Below, piece by piece: positions 1-10,900 of a stretch of 64,000 bases of DNA. The stretch is from positions 434,001 to 498,000 of the forward strand of contig JAUKUA010000009.1 of assembly GCA_030549175.1 (NCBI GenBank), read 5' to 3'. Position 1 is the stretch's first letter. Every line of letters begins with the position of its first letter. The DNA comes from Lasiosphaeris hirsuta (Eukaryota > Ascomycota > Sordariomycetes > Sordariales > Lasiosphaeriaceae). Both the position numbers and the translations under genes were made by a program. Below the pieces are notes generated by a model. That model was not told the DNA's origin and made no database searches. It was given only the letters and a program-made list of their open reading frames with translations.

Positions 1-896
1 GTAGATTTTTGGCCGTTCTAGTTGTCTTCGTTCAGAATCAGTGAGGGATATACATGGCACATTTATGCCTTGGAAACTTGGCGTAAAACTAAATGAAAAC
101 CAACATCACCAGTGTCTCCCACAATCGCCAACAATAAATTTTTCAGGGGAAGTAGGCTATCGTAGGATCCCGTCTTGGTACAGTGTAGCAATTGTCTCTG
201 TATGCAACATGTGCCTAACCCTGAAAGAGTCGACGTAACCACAAAGACGACGGGAATGCACATCTCGAAATACTACTGCTCTGTCAAAATCCACTCACTC
301 CAAGCCACTGTGGTGTGACATAAGCTTAGAAGCCTAATGGCCTAGCTAGGGTACTGGCTGCCTTCTTTTACTGGTAGTCGTTAGAAATCTAAAGAGCCTT
401 CGGTCCTTTCCAGTTGTAGCCCTAAGGCAATAGTAATTGAAGGTGTACAATACACAAAGGAGATGATCATGATACACGGAGACTGGGTAAACGTACTCCA
501 ACTTCTTGTGGCCAAGTGTCCTTTGAGATCGTCATTTCGGTGAGTGACATGGTGATACTCATCTACACACATTAAAACCGCGAAACTCGCCAAACACCTT
601 TGAAATAAGAACAGTAGATTCAATGTGCTTGATAGTCTGGGTTTGTTTTAGCCAAATCTCAAGCACGTGAATGGCTGTTTCTGTGCATAAGCAACAAGTG
701 TTGCGCGTCACCCCGCACCTCCACACGTCACTCGTAACTCTTCTTCCTTCACGCTACCTGTTGACGGTCCACCAACTGAGTCCCAACTCACGGTTCAGAT
801 ACCTTGTGACCTTCAATAAGCAAAATCGAAAAGGATCTTCGACACAAGGTGCCAGCCCTTCACGTCGACATTTTAGTTCCAGATAAAACAGGCAAA
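1..896. other. No gene seen; upstream region of the first gene
   Basis: No open frame here has a plausible family or splice structure. A palindromic CACGTG (E-box-like) lies at 664-669, about 230 bases before the first start codon; it may be a bHLH-type site, but one hexamer is weak evidence. Confidence 0.5.
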
Positions 897-1970
897 ATGT
901 CAGAGCCGCGGCAAGCTCCACCACGTCCTCCTACGCCGCAAGCCATGCTCCATCGCCTTCCTGATAAGCCGTTAGAGGTGGAAACAACACTCAAACCATC
1001 CAAGTTCATTATTCTCATCTTTGGCTCGACCGCCGTAGCAGGTAAAGCACAGCTTGCTCGATCGGTCGCCAGTGCTCTGTCGTGCGCTCTCTACCATGGC
1101 GACAGTATGCAGGAATCGTCAGCGAAGGCAGCAAGTGTGGGTTCCTCACGACCCACCACTACTCCTACAACGTCAGCAGGGAGCCATGTAACACCAGTGT
1201 TGGCGTCGCTTGGCCCAAACAGAGCTCGCTATCAGCGCATGTGGCTTTCCAAGCTGACACGGACGGGCCTGTTGTTTCCTGAAGCATCCAGACCCGCCAC
1301 CGAGGGCTTTTCTGGCTTTGGTGGCACTGCGCCTTCGTCGCGCTCGACTAGCCGCAGGGGTTCGGCAAGCTCATTTACCTCAGCCTCCGAGTCGCCAGTA
1401 AACCTCGAAACATCAAAGCCGAGTGGTCTTGGCAGTGGCCAAGAGGAGTTTCAATTGAGGCGCCGACAGTCTCATTCGTCCCCAATGGCCCAAAGTCTCT
1501 CCGAGTCGACTGGCTTCTCTGCGTCCACGCCTACGCCCGCCAAACCCCCAGCAACAATGCTGAAAGAGAAGCCTATGTCCAACGAAAACCCAGCATTGAT
1601 GGTGCTGACGCATCCGGAACTCGAAAGATGGCACAAGCTATCAATCAGAACGGCTGTGGAAGAGTACGGTGTTGGCGTCATTTTTGTTCCTCTGTACATC
1701 GAAACCGAAGCTCAAGCTAAAGACGATGAGGACACGGATGAAGATTATCCAATCCTTCGCCCGCTGGATCCATCAACAATGACTAGCTTCCCTGCAACCT
1801 CCAACCGTAGCTTCGATGCATACAACCGTGGTATTGGGAAGGCTTTGGATGGGGGGGCTCAGCTTCGTATCGATGTCAACGCTGACGTTGATCGTCAAAC
1901 GGTCGAGGTTATCAACGGTGCTCGGACATTATTAGGTTTAACGGGTTGCACCGAAGTAGCCGAAAAGTGA
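897..1970 (+). CDS. Uncharacterised protein with a degenerate P-loop
   Basis: A single-exon frame encodes 357 residues from the ATG at 897 (AAAATGT context, A at -3). An in-frame upstream reading to 849 lacks an ATG. Residues 36-42 are a hydrophobic strand, followed by GSTAVAGKA at 43-51. This resembles a Walker A loop (GxxxxGK[ST]) but has Ala where Ser/Thr should be. An HGDS motif follows near residue 67, reminiscent of gluconokinase-like small-molecule kinases. Residues of about 130-235 are Ser/Thr/Pro-rich and probably disordered. The C-terminal 120 residues look folded and contain THPELERWHK and an acidic DDEDTDEDY stretch. I do not recognise a named family. A P-loop kinase descendant that has lost phosphate binding is an inference. 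The coding frame is convincing; the function is unknown. Confidence 0.75.
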   Translation: MSEPRQAPPRPPTPQAMLHRLPDKPLEVETTLKPSKFIILIFGSTAVAGKAQLARSVASALSCALYHGDSMQESSAKAASVGSSRPTTTPTTSAGSHVTPVLASLGPNRARYQRMWLSKLTRTGLLFPEASRPATEGFSGFGGTAPSSRSTSRRGSASSFTSASESPVNLETSKPSGLGSGQEEFQLRRRQSHSSPMAQSLSESTGFSASTPTPAKPPATMLKEKPMSNENPALMVLTHPELERWHKLSIRTAVEEYGVGVIFVPLYIETEAQAKDDEDTDEDYPILRPLDPSTMTSFPATSNRSFDAYNRGIGKALDGGAQLRIDVNADVDRQTVEVINGARTLLGLTGCTEVAEK

Positions 1971-3692
1971 AAAGGGACAATATTTCACTTGAGGCAATAC
2001 TAGTATTGCTTTTTGCTCCGGATAATACTAGTAGCACTTCACAGAAGTAAGAGTTGTTTTCGTCAACCTAGCCATTGATCAGGTTCCGATTGCTTGACGC
2101 ATGCCAAAGCACTTCAAGAGCAAGCAAATAACCGAGTCGCTGTAGTCACCACTGGCCAGAGGGAGGTCGTTTCGTTTCGTTCATTCAATCGTCGGAGGAT
2201 TTGCATTTCACAATCAAACAACCCTTGACATTGAACCTAATGTTGATAAAATCAGTGTCTTTTTGCATTGTGGGTGGTTACGCATACCGCATAGCGGGCG
2301 GGCTGTGGCTCCGAGAGGTATGATCTTCGTCCCCCCACTCGACGTGTTTCAGGCTCGTGTCGCCGTGCCTCTTTCTCATATTGCCCAGAATATAGGGTGC
2401 ACAGACAAAGTATGTACAATGATTTGCTTTCTTTGAACCTTATGACAAATCTCCCTGATATACATACATAGTTAGGCGCACGGTTCCCCGAACCTGCTGG
2501 ATAGCTGAGCAGCTGCCGATAACGTGGAAAGGTCTGGATCGACATCATGTGAGTTGTGGAGGAGGCCACGATCAGATTCAAGCCTCCCACCCGGGAGACT
2601 CTATGGTTTGTTGGGTTCTCAAGAGGGGTGGAAGACGACTGTGGTGACGCTGGAGGCGATCAAAGCGCACCCGACCAGAAATGCTAGGTCGCGGCACTTG
2701 ATTTTGCAGAGCAATGTCTTAGCAGCCAAGTTTTAATGGGGGCTAACCAAGCGGCCAGAGGCCACAGGGACCTGCAGAGGAGCACGACAGCCATAATGTA
2801 CGTCCACAGCGGCTGCCAATCCGCTGGGCCGGATGGGGTAGCTGCCACACATCGAGGCGATTGTAACCCATTGAGTGAGAGGCAAGCACTGCATGCTGGG
2901 CAATCAGCGAATGAAAGCCACACAGAGAGGCGGTTCACTGGTTGAGGCGTCCCGCGTCAATGCGCCTACAGCGCGATGTAACACAGCGCCGCATCCTTCC
3001 ACCACTTCTCTGCGAGCGAACGCCATGGTCGGCTGTGGTTCCCACGAATCACTTCTGGAAGCCAAGGCCATGCTTGTCGCTGCGGGGAGGGGAATTTGGC
3101 CCGAGTCACGCAAATAGTCCCACAATGGCCACAGAGGAGGACGGTGGTCCCTCCGGTCTACGCTGGCGCCAGCTGCATTCTGATAAGCGCGAGACATTCT
3201 CCCCAAGCTTAATTATGTTGATATTGTAAGAAAGTCACAAGAGAAGAAGACGATCCCAGCTATTCATGAAAACGTCCCGCTCGCCGATCTGGCAGGGATT
3301 CCACACCCAGCAGTCTAGCACTCTCGCCTTACAATTATTGATCATCGATGTGCGGCTGCTAAGCGACCACGCGGGAACACTTCCCGCACCCCCCAACTGT
3401 GAAACACGGACCCACCGGTCGGTGGTACTCTTAAGCCAAGACATGCCCAACCGCAATGCAAGCAAGCGCAGTGTCTGTCTGTTCGTCGAGCATCGAGGCC
3501 TTTACACGCGGCAATGCTTGACGACAACTGATCAATGGCTGGGCCAGAGCATCCAGGACATCCAAAGCATCATATATACCGCTAACGCGGCCCGTCGAGT
3601 CGACTTGTTGGCATCAGCAGCGCATCCGAGGCGACACCCCACCCTGCAATGCCATCTTTGCTTCTCATCGGCATCGCCCGACAGCAAGACTG
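1971..3692. other. Long intergenic stretch, no supported gene
   Basis: About 1.7 kb between the P-loop-like gene and the rhodopsin-domain gene. Several 60-155 codon open frames overlap on both strands (the longest at 3266-3733), but their composition is uneven and no motif or splice structure is visible. I see no repeat or RNA gene. Confidence 0.45.
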
Positions 3693-5066
3693 ATGGCCAT
3701 GGCCACCATAAGCGACAACACGCAGCTGATTAGCATCTTTGGCTTCCCCACGTACAACAACTTTGACGAGCCACGCCCCTTCACCAACGAACCCGCTACC
3801 TTGATCGGCTTCACGACATCCTTTCTGGTAAGCTTCCCCTTGCGGCGCCTCTTGGTGCAAGATGCTGATTACAGCCCAGGCATTATCATGGATTTTCGTG
3901 TCCCTCAGGGTCTTCGTTCGGCTGAGGGTGGTGCGCCTCCCAGGCTGGGATGACCTCTTTGTGTCTCTCTATCTTGTAAGCAGACCCGAATCAGAAGTGA
4001 GCCCCGACAACACTGACTGACGATAGGTCTTCACATCCTTGGCCTCGGTTGTCTTCCTTTTGAGTAAGCCCTCATGACTTGACCGGCGTGATACGCCACG
4101 CGTAACACGTTGTAGGCTTACACACTAGACAGCGATAAAATATGGCGCTGGACGACATTTTCTCCTTCTTACCGTTGGCGACGTCCGAAAATACTTTGTC
4201 TTGTTCTACGTGCTCAACATCAGCCTGAACCTCGCGGCAACCTTCATCAAGCTCAGCCTGCTCTTCCAATTCATTCGAATGTTTGACAAGGGCACCTGGG
4301 CACACCGCCTCAGTGTTGTTGGAATTGTGTTGGTGACATTATGGGGCGTCGCCTTCACGGTCCTGTCCATCTTTCCCTGCACCGTCATCTCCGACTCGTG
4401 GAATATCCTGTCCAGAGACTCCCGCTGCTGGGGCTATGCATCACAGAACCCAGACATGTTCACCGCCACTCTGGTTTCCCATAACACGCTCAACACTTTC
4501 TTCGACCTGTACATTACTCTTATTCCCTTCCAGCTATATTTCCAGCCCGGGGTAGCTCTGCGGACTCGCCTAGGCTTGATGGTACTCCTGTTGATGGGAG
4601 CTACGTATGCCACACATCTTCTGTCCCGTCTTACCATTTCGGTTGCTAACGTGGCCGCAGGGTTGTTACCCTTTCTGTCTGGAGAGTTCATGAAACCATC
4701 TATCACAAGGCAGGCTGGCTGCCAACACGTGATCCAACCTGGTATGGACCGAAAAGCATCTTGCTTATGGTGCTTGAGGTCAACACAGCCTCGATTTGTG
4801 CATCCGTGCCCATATTCTGGCCAATACTGCGCCCGTATCTCGGGGCTATTTTTGTCACCCGTGAGTTCAGCGTCAAAACAGAGACCCGGGAAAGTAGCTC
4901 GTCGCACAGTAGGGAGGACAGCGAGACTGGGATGAACTCCTATTACAAAGACTCTTTGGTAATGGATTGGGTTGATCCTTTGGGCTCGACGTTTGGAGGA
5001 CTTATCCAGGGTGGAAAGTCCAACGAAAAGGACACCGCCAAGAAGTCCATGTGGCATCGTCACTAA
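3693..5066 (+). CDS. Rhodopsin-domain integral membrane protein (PTH11-like superfamily)
   Basis: Five exons can be joined in frame: 3693-3827, 3880-3975, 4027-4063, 4133-4604 and 4661-5066, giving 381 residues. The intron at 4605-4660 is textbook (GTATGC, TGCTAAC, CAG). Hallmarks of the fungal seven-helix rhodopsin-fold family follow in order: RLPGWDD in the first loop, KYGAGRH, KLSLLFQFIRMF in helix 3, a Cys-rich loop (FPCTVISDSW, SRCWGY), FDLYITLIP, and WYGPKSILLMVLEVNTA before the last helix. The cytosolic tail is rich in Ser and Glu. Members are mostly uncharacterised; some resemble the surface receptor Pth11, but this one shows no CFEM domain. A role in sensing or membrane biology is inferred from the family only. 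The first intron could be spliced differently, but only 3828-3879 keeps the frame through the conserved helix. Confidence 0.85.
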
Positions 5067-5845
5067 ACCTCCACGTGTAGGTTTTACGCAAAATGTATGA
5101 TCAGTGATAGCAAGATTACTCAGTTAGAAGTATTACCTGACCGAAAATAATTTTTTTCGACGAGAGATCACCATCTTGAATAATTGCCTTGCATGTCCAA
5201 CTCTCTACGCCCCTTTGGCGAGAGGCGAGTCCGATGCAATGATGTCATTGAGTCTTTCAAGTTGTGCTTCGGTGCAAGGATTGTGGAATTTGAACAGGCA
5301 CAAAAAGCGACCGAGTCAAATTTTTAGCTGCGCAGGCAGTGGGAGAATATCCTCCGATGACCAGCACCCTCCGTAATAACAGATTTAGTTGCGTCTAAAT
5401 CATGAAAGGCTGTCCGCCACGGATGCCCAAAACTAGTTTCTACATTAGCCTCGCTAAGATACTAGGGCACTTTCCGCGATCTTTGAATTGCTTGGCACAG
5501 CCCAGATCGTGTGGTGTAATACCTTATTAGCGCCTTGGTCTTTGCGAGGATTTGCAGGCTAGAACACTCCTCGCTCTACATTCATCACTTTGTTTGGGGC
5601 AGAGGCTAGTGTCACTTCACAGCAATCTCGGGATGCTCCTGGGACTGAGCGGTCTTTAACCATGCCTTCCCACGCTCCATGTCTCACTCACCACACAGCC
5701 AGGCGAGTCGCTCATTCAATCGGACGTTGGTGTCCATCTTCTTTCCACGCCGCAATCCAAAATGATACTACACTCATACGGACATATGCTCAAGTCCTGG
5801 GATCTCCATCACCACTACTAATAGAAAGCCCCCTTTAATCGCAGC
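5067..5845. other. Intergenic, nothing recognised
   Basis: Roughly 780 bases with only short overlapping frames. No repeat, RNA gene or motif stands out. Confidence 0.45.
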
Positions 5846-6480
5846 ATGAGCGAGCCGGGTAAGTGCAGCAGAGACCATCTTTTAGCAAAACTACCTTTTT
5901 CGTTGTTCACCTCTGGCAAACAACGCGGTACCGTTCATGGTACTTCGCCACCTTTCCAGTCGGCCTTCTGTTTGAGATAATAGGCTACATTGCAAGAAGT
6001 CCTTCGGCTAAGGTGAACCCGTACAACCTGATCTACTTCATCCTCAACTACTTCTTCATCATCACCACACCAGTTTTCCTGTCGGCAGGCATCTACACCA
6101 TCCTGTCGGCGCTTATCCACCGCTTGAGAAAGGAGCACTCGATTCTGCCACCAAAGCTCATTCTCTGGATCTTCATCACGTCGGACGCGATCGCGACCGT
6201 GATGCAAATTGCCGGCGCAGCGCTCATTGGTGTGAAACAGACCATGCGCCAAGACCCCACAGTGGCCAGAAACCATGGCACCCTTTTACACCGAACTTTC
6301 CCATCTGACGAGGGACCAGCCCACAGATTGAGGGGGGCCCAAAAGAACAGCTCCACACATAGTCTGGTGCAAACATCACACTGCTCGGCTAGGTTTACCT
6401 CCGCTCTCAGTTTATCTCGGCGTCTGTTCTAGCACGGGTATACATCGGGACGGCTCAGCAGCACCAGACCGAACTTCCGT
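5846..6480 (+). pseudogene. Decayed RTA1-family membrane protein gene
   Basis: Translated relics of the RTA1 family (seven-helix proteins linked to resistance to lipid-like toxicants such as 7-aminocholesterol) are clear between 5,900 and 6,260: a helix with FEIIGYIAR, then NLIYFILNYFFI, SAGIYTILSALI, and IFITSDAIATVMQIAGAA. The ATG at 5846 is followed at once by a GTAAGT donor, and the usual first helices are missing. After about 6,270 the frame loses all family character. A short piece resembling the next helix (QFISASVLA) reappears in another frame near 6,405. Neither a full start nor a C-terminal half can be built, so I call it a pseudogene. Its identity is fairly sure; its exact limits are not. 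Confidence 0.7.
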
Positions 6481-6926
6481 GCCTCTAGTGAAGTTAGCGC
6501 CTCGTTACTTTCCACAATTAACACATGGTCCTCGATCTAACCATGCTTAATCCATGACTTGGTTTACATAGTGGTAAAGTCTACAGTGTCTCATGCCAAG
6601 AATATTGCCGAACACGGCCAGGTAGCGGCCCTTCTTTTCACTGTCATTAATACTGCATATAGCGTTGTCGGGGCGAAGGGTCTATGGCGTTTCTTAGGTC
6701 ACAGACCACACAGCGTTTAGGGGGTATACGATGGCCGACGGGACGGCGCACATACTTCTGACTTCATCGTATGGATTGGCGATACTTGGCCGTAGTACAA
6801 CGATAATGCGATTATCATTAGTAGAGCTTCGATAAACCAAATTTACGATTCCATCTAAGGGCGGAGGAAATCTAGCAATGCTTCTGAAGTGGCATTTTGC
6901 TAAACGCTCTATGATTTAGGTACCTA
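6481..6926. other. Intergenic, nothing recognised
   Basis: About 450 bases of ordinary composition between the RTA1 relic and the first inverted-repeat element; no supported feature. Confidence 0.4.
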
Positions 6927-7150
6927 TAATCCAACCCTGGCTTGTTTGTTGGCGCGTAACCTCTCCTCTAGGGCCGAAAGGGGGTCCTGGAAAGACCTCT
7001 CAAAATTAATAAAAGGCATTTTTGGTATCTTAAAGGGTATTTATGGTATTTAAAATGCCTTTCAAGTTCAGGTCCAGAAGAAGCCTTTCCATCCTATTTC
7101 CATAACCGGCCTAGAAGTCCCACACTAATGAACAAATAAGGGTTGGATTA
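6927..7150. mobile_element. MITE-like element, copy 1 (224 bp), at the left edge of the Ulp1 region
   Basis: The ends are inverted repeats. The left end reads TAATCCAACCCT, then a T-rich stretch and TTGGCGCGTAA. The right end on the opposite strand reads TAATCCAACCCT, then TTATTTGTT. The interior is AT-rich with palindromic AAAGGCC/GGCCTTT-type motifs and AAAAGGCATTTTTGG at 7011-7025. No coding capacity is seen. Size and structure fit a non-autonomous DNA transposon. TA dinucleotides lie at or next to both ends, but a clean target duplication is not unambiguous. Confidence 0.65.
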
Positions 7151-7594
7151 ATATTCAGTGTTCGTTATAGACAAAGAAAAGGCCTTTCAAAGCAATGATT
7201 ATCAATTTTAAAGTGCTCGAAAAGCCTTATTAAAAACCGTAAGTACCTTCTTAAATACGAAAAGGGCCTAGTTAAACCATATCTATACCTTTCGAAATAC
7301 TAGAATGCCGTTTTTTTCATGATGAAAAGGCTTGATCGAGGCTTCAATATCCCTCTGAGCGAGAGTTCCGCGCTCACAAACAAACCAGGGGCAGACTGCA
7401 CCTTCCGCAGCCACCTTACGCAGCTCGCGCGAGAATATCGCACCTGCCTCAGTTTGACAAGCTCCTTCCCTCCCTCATGTCCTTACAAAAACTTTAGCAA
7501 ATTTTCTGTCATCTGCAACATCGCATCACCACCCTCACTCCTCGCATTGTCTCATGTAATCGTGTCATCGTATCGCCTTGCCCCTAGAGGATCG
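7151..7594. repeat. AT-rich left arm before the Ulp1-type gene
   Basis: This arm holds spaced copies of AAAGGCCTTT-like palindromes (for example AAAAGGCCTTTCAAAGC near 7,178 and AAAAGGGCCTAG near 7,260), the same style as the interiors of the small inverted-repeat elements. It may be subterminal sequence of a larger element and presumably contains the promoter of the gene starting at 7595. An open frame runs upstream to 7319, but its composition is that of non-coding sequence until 7595. Confidence 0.5.
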
Positions 7595-9968
7595 ATGCCG
7601 CCCCATCTGCGCGACCGGACGTCCATGTCCCAGACCCAAGCCGACACCACCGACACGGAGCTAAGAGCCTGTCTAGAGGCACTGCGCAAGGCCCACCAGT
7701 CGCCCGCCGTGGTCAAGCGGGCGTGGAAACAACTCGCCGACAAGTTTGCGTCGAAGCCGCGACCAAGCACTGGCAGGATAACCTTCGCAACATGGGTGCG
7801 CGCGAACCTCGCCCCCGCCGTACTGGAGCAGACGCTCAAGGTCGAGTTCGGCGAGCTGTGGGAGGCGCGCAAAACAAGCAAGAAACCGGTTCAAGAGGTT
7901 GCCAACAAGCTGAGCCTCTCCCCCTACCTCTTGTGCCTCTACTTCGGCCCCGTCATTCTCACTTCTCGCGACGCCTTACGCGACATCCAGTCTTGGTTCA
8001 ACAGCCTCCCCACCGTGCAAGTGTCCATCGACACCATCTACCCGCTCATTCTCGAGGCCCGCCGCGAGCGCATCTCTAGCTTGCGCGCGACAAACCGCCC
8101 ACCGAAGCATGAAGTTTTTGGGCTCGCAGACTTGGCCGTGACCTTCAAGGCCGACGACTTTCGCAAGGGTCGTGTCAAGCGTGAGTATTGCCCTCCTCAC
8201 CCATCTGGAGGACACCACTGATCCCGACTTGGTCTTGGCAGATATTGGACCCCCTGAGACCCCGAGCCAAGCCGATACACCTGCTGAGGACGTGGCCAGC
8301 AACGGGCCCATCGATGCCAGTATCAGTGGTATAGATCAGATTCGGGTCGCTAGCGAAGCCCATTCCTCCGATCTCGAGATGCCCGTGTCGGCTGATCGCG
8401 AGCGTGCTGCCCGCAGCACCGAACCGATGGCAACCCCGTTGCCCACGGCGGCTCCGGCTCCGACGGGACGGTCAGCATCAATCTCTACAGACCATACCCA
8501 GCACCATGAGCCATCCTCGCTCGAAATTCCCCGACGTCACCGCCAGGAAGATCAGGTTGACGAAAGCCTCCTGAGCACCAGCAAACCACACCCAGACCGC
8601 CCTGTCAGATTCCTACGACAGTTGCCCAGCCAGCCACCCAGCGCCGAGAAGGATGCCTTCCAACTAGAGTTTCCTCGCCTTGCAGAGGATGTGTCCGTCT
8701 CTACTGTCGAGAAAAGAGGCGGTGCCCTTCAAGGCTACTCGCCATCTCGGAAAAGACCCAGGGCAGGCATTGATGAGAACACTACCGGACTTCGTGCTTT
8801 ATTGGACACCACAACTGTCGAACGCCTTTCAGATTCAGCTGGCTGGCTTGATGACGCAAGCATTAATCCCATTTTCCAATGGGTTATTGCCCACAGGCCC
8901 GAGTGGCACACGATCAACTCAGCCACGCTAGTACCTGCCGTCGATCGTCCTCACCAGCGCCTCCAGTGTTTGGAGCCCCAAGTGTTTCTTCTCCCGCTGA
9001 ACATTGGCGGAAACCACTGGAGCTGCGCCGTTGTAGAGAAAGAACAGCGGCAGGTCACCATTGCTGATTCTCTTGCTAACGAGGAGCGGTTTTCGGAAGC
9101 GATGGATATGGTCACGTCATTTATCCACTATTGTCTGCCGCAGTGTGACGAGCAGCCGTTGGAGATAGCGAGCCAGCAGCAAGACGACAGCGAGCTAATG
9201 CCGACAGCCAATAGTCACACCAACAACCCCTGGAAAATGACACTTGCGCCTTGTCTCGGCCAAAATAACCTCTACGACTGTGGCGTGCATGCCATCATTG
9301 TCGCATTCCGGGTTGTCTCGGAGACGAAATCGCTGGACAGTCCTATTTTGGTTCCGCTTGTCCGGCGGTGGCTGCCGGCGGCCTTTGGCGCTAGCCTCGT
9401 ATGCCACGGGGGCGCGGAAATACTCGGCGAGGCAGATCTCACGGCCGACACACGAGTCCCTAGCTCGGTCTTTGAGGCGAGACCACTTCCCGACTTCCCA
9501 ACGGGGCAAGATATCGCCAAGAGGATATCGGATATGGAGCGGGAAGCAAACGCACTCAAGGAGTTGGCCCTATCAACCTTTGACCAGCGTTTGGCCGTAG
9601 TCCGGGAAAAGGAGGACACGCTGTGTGAGATCGCGGAATGGCTCAAGGTTTTGAGCAAGCGGGGCGAGGCAGCCAGGAATGTTGCAGCCGCCAGGATCCA
9701 ATATCTTCGCGACAGAGAGCAAGACATTGCGAAGTGGGCGTACCAAGCGGAGCAGTGGTCGCCCGAGCTTCAATTTGTCAATACCGCTCTTGCAGGCTTG
9801 AAGCGAGATTGCGCTACTTTGCGGCGGTGTTGGAAGGCACGAGCAAACAGCTTGGATGATGCCCGAGTGCGGATTCCGCCGGCTCAGCGGCAGTTGATGG
9901 AGGCCATCGAGGTCTTGCGTCGAGTGCGCATGGACTACGAAAGGTACAGACAGAGTTTTTCTGCTTGA
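7595..9968 (+). CDS. Ulp1-type (C48-like) cysteine protease with C-terminal coiled coil, probably element-borne
   Basis: Two exons, 7595-8180 and 8242-9968 (donor GTGAGT, acceptor GGCAG), encode 770 residues. The N-terminal 195 residues are mostly helical and unassigned; about 200-390 is a disordered Pro/Ser linker. The catalytic core shows the papain-like SUMO protease signature in order: His454 (GGNHWSCAVV), Asp471 (TIADSL), Gln536 (LGQNN) and Cys542 (YDCGVH). The last 150 residues are Glu/Lys/Arg-rich and look like a long coiled coil. Proteases of this fold cleave SUMO or similar conjugates. In fungi and plants, Ulp1 domains also occur in proteins carried by DNA transposons. Both flanks carry the motif AAAAGGCAT..TTGG found in nearby small inverted-repeat elements, so I infer that the gene travels with that family. 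The frame is intact although many neighbours are broken. No transposase is visible beside it. Confidence 0.85.
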
Positions 9969-10305
9969 AACATGGATTGGTTGCCTTTTAAAAGGCATAT
10001 TTGGTTTTAAATAGGACCATTTCAGTATTTCAATAGGTATAATTGGTGATATGATAGGTAATTTAATACTGGGGAGCCTTAATAGAACACTGAATAAATC
10101 TGTTGAAGTACTAGAAATACCGTCCAAAAGCGTCTATATTCCGTAACTGGCTCTAATACAGTCCTGAGAGGCACTTTTATTGACTTTTAAGTATTAGAGA
10201 GGCCTTCTGAAGCATTTAATAGTTATGCCTTTTTTTTTATGTTAAGATTGTTATTTTACTACTCGAAAGCCCTTTCAATGCTTAATAACTCCTTAGGACA
10301 TTTTT
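9969..10305. repeat. AT-rich right arm after the Ulp1-type gene
   Basis: Low-complexity AT-rich sequence with AAAAGGCATATTTGG at 9990-10004, nearly identical to motifs inside element copy 1 (7011) and copy 2 (14289), and GAAAGCCCTTTCAATGC near 10,265, which mirrors the left arm. No terminal repeat is recognisable; the arm runs straight into a poly-G tract. Confidence 0.5.
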
Positions 10306-10328
10306 GGGGGGGGGGGGGGGGGGGGGGG
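10306..10328 (+). repeat. Poly-G tract (23 G)
   Basis: An uninterrupted run of 23 G immediately after the right arm of the Ulp1 region. Length may be inexact because homopolymers of this size sequence poorly. Confidence 0.9.
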
Positions 10329-10552
10329 ACAAGTATTAGATTATACTAGCTAGTTCGTCCTTGCTTCCAAAACTGCGCCTATCGATCAAACTATGCATCC
10401 TAATCCTCCGATCAAACGATCGGCCCTGATCTTCTGTCCATCAGTGTTCCGTAGGGGCAAGGTCCAGTTTCGACTAAGGTCTCAACAATGAACAATCAGC
10501 CATATAAGTGCGTCCGAAACGACGCGAGCTTCCATCATCTCCTGATCTGGTA

Positions 10553-10900
10553 TCAGTTGGGTACCTTGAAAATGCCCCAAGCCCGTTGCTCGTTCTCGTC
10601 TCTGGGTATCTCGCCGAGGCGCATGATTTGTCCCGCAAAATGTCCGTACATGACCATTGCAAACATAGACTTGTCTCCAAGGACAAACTTGACTTCGTGC
10701 TCGGTGCCTTCAGCCGTGTACGTGACAAATCCTTGCCGCTTAACCCGAAATTTATAGGAAGCGATATGATCCTTATGTTCCGAGATGCTAAAGGCGCTTT
10801 TAATTCTACCATGCCGTGCGCGCCGGGCGCCGCACTTTAGCTGGTTTGACAAGGTGTCCGATGAGGCCGTTCGGTCTTGAATCCACTCGATCTCGTCCAT
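10553..10900 (-). CDS. Short open frame of unknown status (possible gene fragment)
   Basis: About 115 codons. The part around 10,600-10,900 looks coding-like, with a short helical or coiled segment (LMDEIEWIQDRT, charged residues upstream) followed by beta-like alternation (ASYKFRVKRQG, EVKFVLGDKSM). No start context, splice sites or family are convincing. It may be the remnant of a larger helical-plus-beta protein, or chance. Given at low confidence. Confidence 0.25.
   Translation of the reverse strand: MDEIEWIQDRTASSDTLSNQLKCGARRARHGRIKSAFSISEHKDHIASYKFRVKRQGFVTYTAEGTEHEVKFVLGDKSMFAMVMYGHFAGQIMRLGEIPRDENEQRAWGIFKVPN

Noticed and set aside
3266..3733. 155-codon frame before the rhodopsin-domain gene
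   Set aside because: No family features, uneven composition, and it overlaps the well-supported start at 3693.
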